DNA from: Streptomyces pactum
Lineage (GTDB): Bacteria; Actinomycetota; Actinomycetes; Streptomycetales; Streptomycetaceae
Assembly: GCF_002005225.1 (NCBI RefSeq)
Contig: NZ_CP019724.1
Coordinates: 1,550,001-1,614,000 of the forward strand
Length of the DNA stretch: 64,000 bases
Direction: 5' to 3'
Part shown: piece by piece, positions 36,515-46,896 of the stretch
Numbering within the stretch: the stretch's first letter is position 1
Layout of the letters: every line of letters begins with the position of its first letter
Position numbers and translations under genes: made by a program
The notes under the pieces: generated by a model
What the model was told of the DNA's origin: nothing
The model's database searches: none
Seen by the model: the letters and a program-made list of their open reading frames with translations, nothing else

Positions 36515-37384
36515 TCAGCGGTGCCCGGCGTCCCCGCGCAGGCGGAGCCGCAGCCGGTGCGCCGCCGCGCCGAACGCGCCCGCGATCAGGACTCCACCGG
36601 CGACCAGGGCGGGCATCGAGTCGGTGAAGGCCCCGCCCGCGCCGGCCCGTACCCCGTGCTCCGCGGTCCCGCCCCCGCAGGACTTGCCCGGAACGACGGG
36701 CTCGGGGCACGGCGGCTTCGTCGTGCAGGACGTGCCCCGCGCGGCGCTCTCGCCGTGCGGGACGGTCGTTTCAGGACACACGGGCTCGGTCCCACCGCAC
36801 TGCCCGCCGGGCTTGGCGGAGTGTGTGGGCTCGGGGCACGGAGGTGCGACGGCTCCGCTCCCCTGCTCCGGTACGGTCACGGCCTCCTCCGGTACGGTCA
36901 CCGCCTCCTCCGGCACGTGCACCGGCTCCTGCGGCACGGTCATCGTCGTGCTCCAGGGATCGCCCTCGGCGCCGGATTCCCCGGGACAGGCGCCGTCGAC
37001 GGTCCACGCGTCCTCGGAGCCCTCCGCTTCCGGCTCGCTCTCGAAGTCCTCGGCGGCGGCTATGCGCGCGGTGCCGCGGTAGGCGGGCCCGGTGGCCGCC
37101 CCTTCGTCGCCCGCCACCTTGCGCAGCGCGACGGTGCCCTCGTCGAAGGCCGGTGAGGTGGCGTCCAGGGTGGCGGGCGCGGACCCGCCGGTCGGGGCGC
37201 AGGTCACCGAGACGGTGACGGTGCCGCCCGGGGCGGCGTCGGCCGGGCTGACCTCCGCGGCGGGCGAGCCGGCACCGGTGGGCGGCTGCGGGGCGCCGGG
37301 ATCGGCCGAGACAGGCCCGGGGAAGACGCCGAGGACGGCACTGGCCAGGACGGCGGCGGACAGGGCGCGGGCGGTACGGCGCAT
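36515..37384 (-). CDS. Secreted or cell-surface protein with Pro/Glu repeats and C-terminal membrane segment
   Basis: A 289-residue exported protein of unknown function. The signal peptide is clear (MRRTARALSAAVLASAVLG, cleavage near SADP). Residues 45-110 may be a small beta domain (GGTVTVSVTCAPTGG). Then come VPEEAVTVPEEAVTVPEQ repeats and a Cys/Pro-rich tract (CPEPTHSAKPGGQCGG, VCPETT, SCTTKPPCPEPVVPGKSCGG). The C-terminus has a hydrophobic helix (MPALVAGGVLIAGAFGAAA) followed by Arg, as in wall-spanning anchored proteins; no LPXTG is seen. The ATG follows GAAGGAG. It lies 152 bp downstream of a SigB-type sigma factor gene on the same strand, which may hint at stress control. Confidence 0.82.
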   Translation of the reverse strand: MRRTARALSAAVLASAVLGVFPGPVSADPGAPQPPTGAGSPAAEVSPADAAPGGTVTVSVTCAPTGGSAPATLDATSPAFDEGTVALRKVAGDEGAATGPAYRGTARIAAAEDFESEPEAEGSEDAWTVDGACPGESGAEGDPWSTTMTVPQEPVHVPEEAVTVPEEAVTVPEQGSGAVAPPCPEPTHSAKPGGQCGGTEPVCPETTVPHGESAARGTSCTTKPPCPEPVVPGKSCGGGTAEHGVRAGAGGAFTDSMPALVAGGVLIAGAFGAAAHRLRLRLRGDAGHR

Positions 37385-37536
37385 GGGGCGGGCTCCTTCG
37401 AGCGACGGCTGCGGGGGCACGGCACTCGCGCCCCCTCGGCCATCACAGCCCGTCCGCCACGGGTGCGCGCGCCGCCGTGCGCCGTATGCGGGAACGGGAC
37501 GCCCGAGCGGGTGAGGCCGCAGTTTCGCCCGCGGGC

Positions 37537-38331
37537 TCAGGCCGCCGGGTCCCGGAGCACCTGTTCCCGCACCCGGTTGCAGCACCGGCTGATCAGGCGG
37601 GAGACGTGCATCTGGGAGATGCCGAGCTGTTCGGCGATGCGGCTCTGGGTCATGTCGTCGAAGAAGCGCATGTAGAGGATGGCGCGTTCCCGCTCGGGCA
37701 GCGCTGCGAGTCGGTCCTTGACGGCTTCGCGGTCCACGACGGTCTCGAGGGCCGGGTCGAAGGCGCCGAGGGCGTCACCGAGTGAGTAGCCGTCCTCGCT
37801 GCCGGGGAGTTCCGCGTCCAGGGACAGGGCGGTGAAGCTCTCCAGGGCCTCCAGGCCCACGCGGACGTCCTCCTCGCTCAGGTCGGCGTGCTCGGCGATC
37901 TCCGCGACGGTGGGACGGCGGCCGGAGATGGTCTGGGACAGGTCCTGGCCCGCGAAGCGCACACGGTTGCGCAGGTCCTGGACCCGGCGCGGCACGTGCA
38001 GGGTCCACATGTGGTCGCGGAAGTGGCGCTTGATCTCGCCGGTGATGGTCGGCACGGCGTAGCTCTCGAAGGCGTTGCCGCGTTCGGGGTCGTACCGGTC
38101 GACGGCCTTGACCAGGCCGAGCGCCGCGACCTGGCGCAGGTCCTCGTGGCTCTCACCGCGACTGCGGAACCGCCCCGCGAGCCGTTCGGCCATGGGCAGC
38201 CAGGCCTCGACGATCCGGTCGCGGACCGCGTCGCGTTCCGGGCCGTCGGGAAGGGTGGCGAGTCGGCGGAAGGCGTCGGCGGTGTCGGGGGCGTCGTCGT
38301 GCGGGTGCTTCGCGCTGGCGTGGATCGGCAT
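37537..38331 (-). CDS. RNA polymerase sigma factor, SigB/SigF/SigG family
   Basis: A 264-residue alternative sigma factor. Region 2 is seen in VEAWLPMAERLAGRF, GLVKAVDRYDPERGNAFESY and EIKRHFRDHMWTLHVPRR; region 3 in RRPTVAEIAEHADLSEEDV; region 4 in LAALPERERAILYMRFFDD with the helix-turn-helix QSRIAEQLGISQMHVSRLI. This is the stress/differentiation branch that Streptomyces has in many copies. Its position between nar and gvp clusters suggests the orthologue of S. coelicolor sigK, reported to restrain differentiation; that is recall plus synteny, not proof. No anti-sigma gene is adjacent. Confidence 0.95.
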   Translation of the reverse strand: MPIHASAKHPHDDAPDTADAFRRLATLPDGPERDAVRDRIVEAWLPMAERLAGRFRSRGESHEDLRQVAALGLVKAVDRYDPERGNAFESYAVPTITGEIKRHFRDHMWTLHVPRRVQDLRNRVRFAGQDLSQTISGRRPTVAEIAEHADLSEEDVRVGLEALESFTALSLDAELPGSEDGYSLGDALGAFDPALETVVDREAVKDRLAALPERERAILYMRFFDDMTQSRIAEQLGISQMHVSRLISRCCNRVREQVLRDPAA

Positions 38332-38722
38332 GGTGCGTCGCAACTCCCTCGGAGCGCGGGGTCCTGTCGTCGCGGCCGGGCGATGGCCGGCCGGCGCGGC
38401 CGGTGCGGACGGCGCCGAAGCTCGTGGAACCTCCGGCACGCGGGACGGGCGTCACCGGTGCGACGACACAACCCTTGGTTTCGGGCGGTCACCGTGGGAG
38501 GGCGTCCGGCCCGGACGGACGCATCCGTGGCGGCGTCGCGCCGCTCCCACGGACGTGCCTCCTGTCCGAAGCACTGGTTTTGCGCCTGCCCCCTCAACCC
38601 CACGGCAAACGCCCGATGTTTCCCGGCATGAGACGAGGGCTGCCGGAACGCGGGCAGCGGTGAGCGCGGTTGCGGCGGTCAGGTATCGCGCGGCCGGCCG
38701 GAGCGCGGCACGTCCACGCGCT
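38332..38722. other. Non-coding interval upstream of sigma factor gene
   Basis: 391 bp between the sigma factor start and the AraC-type gene end, both on the minus strand. It should hold the sigma factor promoter. I see no clear consensus boxes, repeat or small gene; frames here are mostly Arg-rich shadows. Confidence 0.5.
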
Positions 38723-39151
38723 TCACGCCACGGGCGGGGGCTCCGACCTCGCTTCCCCGTTCCTGACCGGGCGCGTGGAGATCTTGGCGACGCAGGCCGG
38801 GATGGCGGCGCCGTCGGCGTGGTCGCGGGCCCGGTACGCGCTCGGGCTCTCGCCGACCAGTTCGGTGAACCGCGAGCTGAAGGACCCCAGCGAGGTACAG
38901 CCGACCTCGAAGCACACCTCCGTCACCGTCAGGTCGCCGCGCCGCAGCAGGGCCTTGGCCCGCTCGATCCGGCGCGTCATCAGGTAGCTGTAGGGCGTCT
39001 CCCCGTAGGCGGCGCGGAAGGCGCGGGAGAAGTGGCCCGCCGACATGAGGGCGACACGCGCCAGCGCCGGGACGTCGAGCGGCTCGGCGTAGTCGCGGTC
39101 CATCAGGTCGCGGGCCCGGCGCAGCCGGACCAGGTCCTCCAACGTCGTCAC
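38723..39151 (-). CDS. AraC-family transcriptional regulator
   Basis: A 142-residue protein that is almost only the AraC DNA-binding domain. It has two helix-turn-helix units, [22 protein letters not shown] and [22 protein letters not shown], followed by [11 protein letters not shown]. It lacks the usual sensor half; such short AraC regulators are often paired with VOC-type proteins, but none is adjacent here. A GTG start at 39151 is used, with a poor binding site. It lies 64 bp after the UvrA-like gene, same strand, so the pair may be one unit. Confidence 0.9.
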   Translation of the reverse strand: MTTLEDLVRLRRARDLMDRDYAEPLDVPALARVALMSAGHFSRAFRAAYGETPYSYLMTRRIERAKALLRRGDLTVTEVCFEVGCTSLGSFSSRFTELVGESPSAYRARDHADGAAIPACVAKISTRPVRNGEARSEPPPVA

Positions 39152-39215
39152 CCCACCACGATCCCACAGCGCCGGACACCTCGGGCGCCGACGCCGCGGG
39201 AGTGCCCGGCCGCGG

Positions 39216-41606
<2,391 letters not shown>

Positions 41607-41692
41607 CGTGTCTCCATCTGTCGGCGGGTCAGCAGTGACACGCTAGACGGAGCAGGGTGGGCGCCGCTTCTCGATTCCTGATCCGCTCGTGG

Positions 41693-41833
41693 CTACCGGT
41701 TCGCACCCGCGGCCGCGTCGGGGTCGTCCGGCGGCGGAGCGGTGCCCGGCAGCACCAGTTCCTCGTAGCGGCCCAGGGCCAGCACCACGCCGAGCATGAG
41801 GACCGGAATGAACACAGCGAGCAGCACCGCCAT
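41693..41833 (-). CDS. Small single-pass membrane protein
   Basis: A 46-residue protein: one hydrophobic helix at residues 2-20 (AVLLAVFIPVLMLGVVLAL) followed by GRYEELVLPG and an acidic/Pro tail. The ATG is preceded by AAGGACGGATC. Such tiny membrane proteins are common in Streptomyces stress regions; the function is unknown. It is divergent from the DUF2795 gene with a 201-bp shared upstream region. Confidence 0.7.
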   Translation of the reverse strand: MAVLLAVFIPVLMLGVVLALGRYEELVLPGTAPPPDDPDAAAGANR

Positions 41834-42034
41834 GATCCGTCCTTCCCGATAAGGGGTGGGCGTGGGGGGTGGTGGCGCGGACCGGGTTCCCTGTGCCCGC
41901 CGGGCAAACCGGCGGTGCACGCGGACGCACGCACCGTGTCCGGGGAAATCGGTCCGGACCCGTCCGGATGAATCCGTGTCGGCCCCGGGTGGCCGGGTAC
42001 GCGGTCGGCACCCCCTGAGGATGTGGAGGGAGAC

Positions 42035-42442
42035 ATGCAGCGAGGCAGTGACCGGATGAGCGTCCACCGCGACGACGAGATGAAGCACGAACTGCAGGGT
42101 CTGCTCAGGTCCGGGCACCCCACCCGCACCGAGGAGTGGCACGACCCGGAACCGGCTGCCGAGGACGACCCGGACGTCACCTACGGACCGGTGACACCGG
42201 GCCGCGGACCGACGTACCTGGAAGCCCTCCGGCTCGAACTGGCCCGGAACCTGACCCGGGGCGCCTTCCCCGCGGGCCCGCGGGAACTGACCCGGGCCCT
42301 GCGCCGCGGCAACGCGCCCGACGCCCTCGTCGAGGGACTGGAAAGGCTGCCGCACAAGGCGCGCTACGACAACGTCCAGGAACTGGCGATGGCCCTGACA
42401 GAGAGCGGCGGGCCCGGATCCGCCGGCACGCAGGGCGCGTAG
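42035..42442 (+). CDS. DUF2795 protein
   Basis: A 135-residue soluble protein. The C-terminal half carries the DUF2795 pattern (LARNLTRGAFPAGPRELTRA, ALVEGLERLPHKARYDNVQELAMAL); the N-terminal half is charged (HRDDEMKHELQGLLRSGHPTRTEEW). The function is unknown; members often lie near stress genes. The ATG at 42035 follows GGAGGGAGAC; a GTG at 42023 is in frame but worse placed. The CBS gene starts 21 bp after its stop. Confidence 0.85.
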   Translation: MQRGSDRMSVHRDDEMKHELQGLLRSGHPTRTEEWHDPEPAAEDDPDVTYGPVTPGRGPTYLEALRLELARNLTRGAFPAGPRELTRALRRGNAPDALVEGLERLPHKARYDNVQELAMALTESGGPGSAGTQGA

Positions 42443-42463
42443 GCGCCGGAAAGGGCGGCCCCC

Positions 42464-42907
42464 ATGACCGAGCACGCGGCCGACCACGTGCGGGACGTGA
42501 TGACACCGGGCGTGACCGCCGTTCGTCCGGACTCCTCACTCGTCGAGGCGGCGCAGCTCATGCGCACGCAGAACATCGGTGACGTGGTGGTCGCGGACGG
42601 GCAGGACGTCGTGGGTCTGCTCACCGACCGTGACATCACGGTGCGTGCGGTGGCGGCGGGCCTCGACCCGATGGGGGTGGGGGTCCGGACGGTGTGCACC
42701 CACGACCCGCTGACGGTCTCCCCGGACGATCCGGTCGCGGACGTGGTCACGCTGATGCGCGAGCACTCCGTACGCCGGGCGCCGGTCGTGGAGGACGGGC
42801 TGCCGGTCGGGATGGTGAGCCTCGGTGATGTGGCCGAGGCCCTGGATCCCTCCTCGACGCTCGCCGGCATCAGCCGCGCGGAACCGGACGCCCGGAGCGG
42901 CGGCTGA
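42464..42907 (+). CDS. Two-CBS-domain protein
   Basis: A 147-residue protein made of a CBS pair (VRDVMTPGVTAVRPDSSLVE..., VGLLTDRDITVRAVA; then VRTVCTHDPLTVSPDDPVAD..., GMVSLGDVAEAL). Such stand-alone modules bind adenosyl nucleotides and sense energy state. Many copies occur in actinobacterial dormancy and stress regions. The RBS is GGAAAGGGCGG. Probably in one operon with the DUF2795 gene; the partner is unknown. Confidence 0.93.
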   Translation: MTEHAADHVRDVMTPGVTAVRPDSSLVEAAQLMRTQNIGDVVVADGQDVVGLLTDRDITVRAVAAGLDPMGVGVRTVCTHDPLTVSPDDPVADVVTLMREHSVRRAPVVEDGLPVGMVSLGDVAEALDPSSTLAGISRAEPDARSGG

Positions 42908-42934
42908 GTACGTACCGGGTCCCCAGGCGGCCGG

Positions 42935-42969
42935 ACGACTCACGCGCGCCGAACGACTCACGCGCGCCG
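42935..42969. repeat. 17-bp direct repeat, two copies
   Basis: ACGACTCACGCGCGCCG occurs at 42935-42951 and again at 42953-42969, one base apart, in the gap before the PfpI-like gene. It could be a tandem operator or a simple duplication. Confidence 0.7.
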
Positions 42970-43015
42970 GGCGGCGACACCGGCCGGCGCGTTTAAGGAA
43001 AGGAATCCGAACCAC

Positions 43016-43558
43016 ATGCGCATCGCATTTCTGACCGCGCCCGAGGGCGTGGAGCAGGTCGAGCTGACCCAACCGTGGCAGGCGGCGAAGGACGCGGGGC
43101 ACGAGCCCGTGCTCGTCTCCACGCAGTCCGGTGAGGTCCAGGGCTTCCACCATCTCGACAAGGCGGACACGTTCCCGGTGGACGAGGTGGTGGGCGACAC
43201 CTCGGCCGACTCGTTCGGGGGGCTGGTCCTGCCCGGCGGCGTGGCCAACCCGGACTTCCTGCGGATGGACGAGAAGGCCGTGGCGTTCGTCAGGGACTTC
43301 TTCCAGCAGGGCCGGCCGGTGGCCGCCATCTGCCACGCCCCGTGGACGCTCGTCGAGGCAAACGTCGTACGCGGCCGGGTCGTGACCTCGTGGCCCAGCC
43401 TGCGAACCGACCTGAGCAACGCCGGGGCCACCTGGGTCGACGAACAGGTGAAGGTCTGCGACCACGGCGACAACGTACTGGTCACCAGCCGCAAGCCGGA
43501 CGACCTCGAGGCGTTCTGCGAGACCTATCTCGCGGAGTTCGCCAAGGCGGGCGGCTGA
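43016..43558 (+). CDS. PfpI/DJ-1 family protein (type 1 glutamine amidotransferase-like)
   Basis: A 180-residue protein of the DJ-1/PfpI superfamily (deglycase, chaperone or protease activities are reported for members). The nucleophile elbow AAICHAPWTLVEA carries the reactive Cys and the following His. FGGLVLPGGVANPDFLRMD supplies the typical acidic side. Length is normal (about 180). AAGGAAAGGA lies about 10 bases before the ATG. A stress role is likely, in line with neighbours. Confidence 0.92.
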   Translation: MRIAFLTAPEGVEQVELTQPWQAAKDAGHEPVLVSTQSGEVQGFHHLDKADTFPVDEVVGDTSADSFGGLVLPGGVANPDFLRMDEKAVAFVRDFFQQGRPVAAICHAPWTLVEANVVRGRVVTSWPSLRTDLSNAGATWVDEQVKVCDHGDNVLVTSRKPDDLEAFCETYLAEFAKAGG

Positions 43559-43561
43559 GAA

Positions 43562-43626
43562 GCCGTCGAAGAGCCGCGCGGGTCGACGGCCCCTGCCCGG
43601 ACCTTTGGCGCGTCCCCGGCGCGCCA
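43562..43626. terminator. Candidate bidirectional terminator (two stems)
   Basis: Two short inverted repeats lie directly after the PfpI stop: GCCGTCGA/TCGACGGC (43562-43569 with 43583-43590) and TGGCGCG/CGCGCCA (43606-43612 with 43620-43626). They sit between convergent genes. No U-tract follows, as is usual in Streptomyces. Confidence 0.4.
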
Positions 43627-43680
43627 GGGGTCCGGGCCTTCGTCCGTCCGTGCGGCCCGGTCAGCCGCCGGGGGGCCCGG

Positions 43681-43959
43681 TCAGCCACCGGGGGCGGTGG
43701 CCTCCCCACAGCCCCGTTCCCGGGCGCCCTCGCGGGTGCGGCCCGCGGCGACCGGGCGCCGGGGGTTGCGGCGCAGCCACTCGCCCTCGAGCTGCGCCAT
43801 GCGGTCGTTGTGGGCCCGCAGCGCGTCGTTCGACCCGTACAGCAGGGTGTCGTGGCGCGTGCGGTGGATGGTCTCCAGCTCCTTCATGAGCTGTTGGTCG
43901 TCCAGGCGGCCCGGGTCCACTCCGGTCATGGTGTCGTCCCGCGTGTCGTGTTCGTTCAT
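43681..43959 (-). CDS. DUF6158 family protein
   Basis: A 92-residue soluble protein with the recognisable core TGVDPGRLDDQQLMKELETI, HRTRHDTLLYGSNDALRAHN and LEGEWLRRNPRR, which I associate with the Streptomyces DUF6158 family. Function unknown. Start at ATG 43959; a second ATG at 43929 begins exactly at the conserved core and is an equal candidate. It is divergent from the baeRF-like gene (58-bp gap). Confidence 0.8.
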   Translation of the reverse strand: MNEHDTRDDTMTGVDPGRLDDQQLMKELETIHRTRHDTLLYGSNDALRAHNDRMAQLEGEWLRRNPRRPVAAGRTREGARERGCGEATAPGG

Positions 43960-44017
43960 GCGGTCCGGGTACCCGCCCCCGGAGTCACCACCCCCGAGCG
44001 GCACCCGGGAGGGAGCC

Positions 44018-45139
44018 ATGGATCTCGCGTTTCTGCATCCCCTCTACGAACATCAGGGGCCCTGGGCCTCCGTCTACGTCGACCTGTCCCGGCACACGGA
44101 GGACACCGCCCACGAACGTGAGCTGACGGCCGCCGCGGTGGCCCGGGAGCTGGCGGAGCAGGGCGCGGACGACGCGACCTGCCGGGCCGTGCGGGAGGCG
44201 GTGGAGGGGCTGCGCCACGCCACCGACCCGCACGGGCGGGCACTGTTCGCGTGCGCCGGGCGGGTGGTCCTCGATCCGCCGCTGGCCCGGCCCCCGTACG
44301 GCGGGACCACCGCCGACTGGGCGCCGCTGCCGCACGTCTCGCCGCTGCTGGACCTGGCCGGCGAGGACCCGGTGTGCGTGGTGGCGTACGTCGACCGCAA
44401 GGGCGCCGACTTCGAGCTGCGCAGCGCGCTGGGCAGCTCGGACGCGGGCGGTGTGACCGGCCGGCAGTGGCCGGTGCACCGCACGAGCACCGTCGACTGG
44501 TCGGAGCGCCACTTCCAACTGCGGGTGGAGAACACCTGGGAGCACAACGCGGCGGAGATCGCGGACGCGCTCGCGGTGTGCCAGGAGGAGACAGGCGCGG
44601 ACCTGCTGATCCTCGTGGGTGACGACCGGGAACGGCGGTCCGTGCACGAACGGCTGCCCAAGCGGTTGCGGGACCGGATCGCCGAGGCCTCGCGCGGCGC
44701 CGGCAGCAGGCTGCTGGACGACGAGGTGGAGGGGCTGCGCGAGGACCACGTCCGCTCACGCGCGCGGGAGGACCTGGACCGTTTCCTGGCCGCCCGGACA
44801 CCGGACGGCGAGGGCCGGGCCGGCGCCGCGGAGGGCGTGCCCGCGCTGGTCGAGGCCGCCCGGGAGCACCGCATCGACGAGCTGCTGGTCATCCCGGACG
44901 CCCCCGACACCCATCGCGAGGTGTGGATCGGCGAGGAAGCCGACCAGCTCGCGGTGCGCCGTACGGAGCTGAAGACGCTCGGCGAGCAGAACTCGTGGTC
45001 GGCCCGCGCGGACGACGCCCTGCTGCGCTCGGCGGTGATGACCGGTGCGGCGGCGATCTCGGTGACGCCGGCCCTGCCGTCCGAGGCGGCGGAGAAGACA
45101 CCGGTGGGCGGCCTGGGGGCGCTGCTGCGCTGGAAGTGA
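44018..45139 (+). CDS. baeRF-family protein (Rv2629/Vms1-like)
   Basis: A 373-residue protein resembling the bacterial eRF1-like (baeRF) family, which includes mycobacterial Rv2629. Seen: N-terminal WASVYVDLSRHTEDTAHERE, middle VCVVAYVDRKGADFELRSAL, and an eRF1-like third part with LLILVGDDRERRSVHERLP, DELLVIPDA and DDALLRSAVMTGAAAISV. Such proteins are proposed to act on stalled ribosomes or tRNA and rise in dormancy. The start is ATG 44018 with GGGAGGGAG upstream. It ends 13 bp from the converging ABC-F gene, which also acts on ribosomes by family. Confidence 0.8.
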   Translation: MDLAFLHPLYEHQGPWASVYVDLSRHTEDTAHERELTAAAVARELAEQGADDATCRAVREAVEGLRHATDPHGRALFACAGRVVLDPPLARPPYGGTTADWAPLPHVSPLLDLAGEDPVCVVAYVDRKGADFELRSALGSSDAGGVTGRQWPVHRTSTVDWSERHFQLRVENTWEHNAAEIADALAVCQEETGADLLILVGDDRERRSVHERLPKRLRDRIAEASRGAGSRLLDDEVEGLREDHVRSRAREDLDRFLAARTPDGEGRAGAAEGVPALVEAAREHRIDELLVIPDAPDTHREVWIGEEADQLAVRRTELKTLGEQNSWSARADDALLRSAVMTGAAAISVTPALPSEAAEKTPVGGLGALLRWK

Positions 45140-45152
45140 CCTCCGCCGAGCG

Positions 45153-46772
45153 TCAGCGGGCCCGCTCCACCCGCCGTTCGTCCCAGACCGGTTCCGGCGT
45201 CTCGCGCACGCGGCCGTCGCTGCCGAAGACGAGGTACCGGTCGAAGGAGCGGGCGAACCAGCGGTCGTGGGTGACCGCGAGGACCGTGCCCTCGAAGCCC
45301 TCCAGGCCCTCCTGGAGGGCTTCGGCCGATTCCAGGTCGAGGTTGTCGGTCGGCTCGTCGAGCAGCAGCGCGGTGACGCCCTGGAGTTCCAGCAGGAGGA
45401 TCTGGAAGCGGGCCTGCTGGCCGCCGGAGAGCCGGTCGAAGGCCTGCTCGGCCTGCTGGGTCAGCTCGTAGCGGCGCAGCCTCGACATGGCGGCGCCCCG
45501 GTCCTGCGAGTACTCGGTCCACAGGATGTCCAGGAGGGTGCGGCCCAGCAGTTCGGGGTGGGCGTGGGTCTGCGCGAAGTGTCCGGGCACCACGCGCGCC
45601 CCGAGCTTGAAGTGCCCGGTGTGGGTCACGCCGTCGCCGGCGAGCAGCCGCAGGAAGTGCGACTTCCCGGAGCCGTTGGAGCCGAGGACGGCGACCCGTT
45701 CGCCGTAGAAGACCTCCAGGTCGAAGGGTTTCATCAGGCCGGTGAGTTCCAACTGCTCGCAGGTGACGGCGCGGACGCCGGTACGGCCGCCCTTCAGGCG
45801 CATCCTGATGTCCTGCTCGCGCGGCGGCTCGGGCGGCGGGCCGGCCTCCTCGAACTTGCGCAGCCTGGTCTGCGCGGCGGCGTACCGGGAGGCCATCTCG
45901 TGGCTCACCGCCGCCGCCTGGCGCAACGTCAGCACCAGCTTCTTGAGCTGCGCGTGCTTCTCGTCCCAGCGGCGGCGCAGTTCCTCGAAGCGGGCGAAGC
46001 GCTCGCGCCGGGCCTCGTGGAAGGTGGCGAAGCCGCCGCCGTGCACCCAGGCGTCGGCGCCCGCGGGGCCGGGTTCCAGGGAGACGATCTTCTGAGCGGC
46101 GCGGGCGAGGAGCTCGCGGTCGTGGGAGACGAAGAGGACCGTCTTGCGGGTCTCCTTCAGCCGCTCCTCCAGCCAGCGCTTGCCGGGCACGTCGAGGTAG
46201 TTGTCCGGCTCGTCGAGGAGCAGCACCTCGTCGGTGCCGCGCAGCAGCGCCTCGAGCACCAGCCGCTTCTGCTCCCCGCCGGACAGGGTGCTCACCCGCC
46301 GCCACTGGGCCTTCTCGTAGGAGACGCCCAGCGCGGCCGTCGTGCAGATGTCCCACAGGGTCTCGGCCTCGTACCCCTGCGCCTCGGCCCAGTCGGCGAG
46401 CGCCTGCGCGTAGCGCATCTGCGCGGCCTCGTCGTCGACCGTCATGATCCCGTGCTCGGCGGCGTCGACGGCGCGCGCGGCCTCGCGGATGCGGGGCGGC
46501 GCCACGGACACCAGCAGGTCGCGTACGGTCGTCTCGTCCCGGACGGAGCCCACGAACTGCCGCATCACCCCGAGGCCGCCGCCGACGGTGACGGTGCCGC
46601 CGTGCGGCTTGAGCTCCCCCGACAGCAGGCGGAGCAGGGTGGTCTTGCCCGCTCCGTTGGGTCCGACGAGGGCCACGACGGCCCCCTCCCCCACGCGGAA
46701 GGAGACGTCGCCGAGCAGCGTCCTCCCGTCGGGGAGGTAGTACTCCAGGTGCGCGGCTTCGAGATGACCCAT
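45153..46772 (-). CDS. ABC-F family ATPase
   Basis: A 539-residue soluble protein with two ABC domains and no membrane part. Walker A: GPNGAGKTTLLRLL and GSNGSGKSHFLRLL; signatures: STLSGGEQKRLVLEA and DRLSGGQQARFQIL; Walker B: VLLLDEPDNYLD and ALLLDEPTDNLDLES. The linker (about 245-320) is charged and helical, as in ABC-F proteins that enter the ribosomal E site. Typical roles are translation control or antibiotic resistance; the linker alone does not decide which. Not an EttA sequence. Divergent from the PAP2/DAG kinase gene. Confidence 0.93.
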   Translation of the reverse strand: MGHLEAAHLEYYLPDGRTLLGDVSFRVGEGAVVALVGPNGAGKTTLLRLLSGELKPHGGTVTVGGGLGVMRQFVGSVRDETTVRDLLVSVAPPRIREAARAVDAAEHGIMTVDDEAAQMRYAQALADWAEAQGYEAETLWDICTTAALGVSYEKAQWRRVSTLSGGEQKRLVLEALLRGTDEVLLLDEPDNYLDVPGKRWLEERLKETRKTVLFVSHDRELLARAAQKIVSLEPGPAGADAWVHGGGFATFHEARRERFARFEELRRRWDEKHAQLKKLVLTLRQAAAVSHEMASRYAAAQTRLRKFEEAGPPPEPPREQDIRMRLKGGRTGVRAVTCEQLELTGLMKPFDLEVFYGERVAVLGSNGSGKSHFLRLLAGDGVTHTGHFKLGARVVPGHFAQTHAHPELLGRTLLDILWTEYSQDRGAAMSRLRRYELTQQAEQAFDRLSGGQQARFQILLLELQGVTALLLDEPTDNLDLESAEALQEGLEGFEGTVLAVTHDRWFARSFDRYLVFGSDGRVRETPEPVWDERRVERAR

Positions 46773-46896
46773 GGCACCGGATTCTGCGGCGTTGGGCAGG
46801 CTCGGGGCAAACCGCTTTTCCCGGCCGGGGTCCGGGGCGCCGTTACACGGGGCACGCCACCCGCAGGAAACGCCGTCCGCAGGGTAGGCGGGAGCC

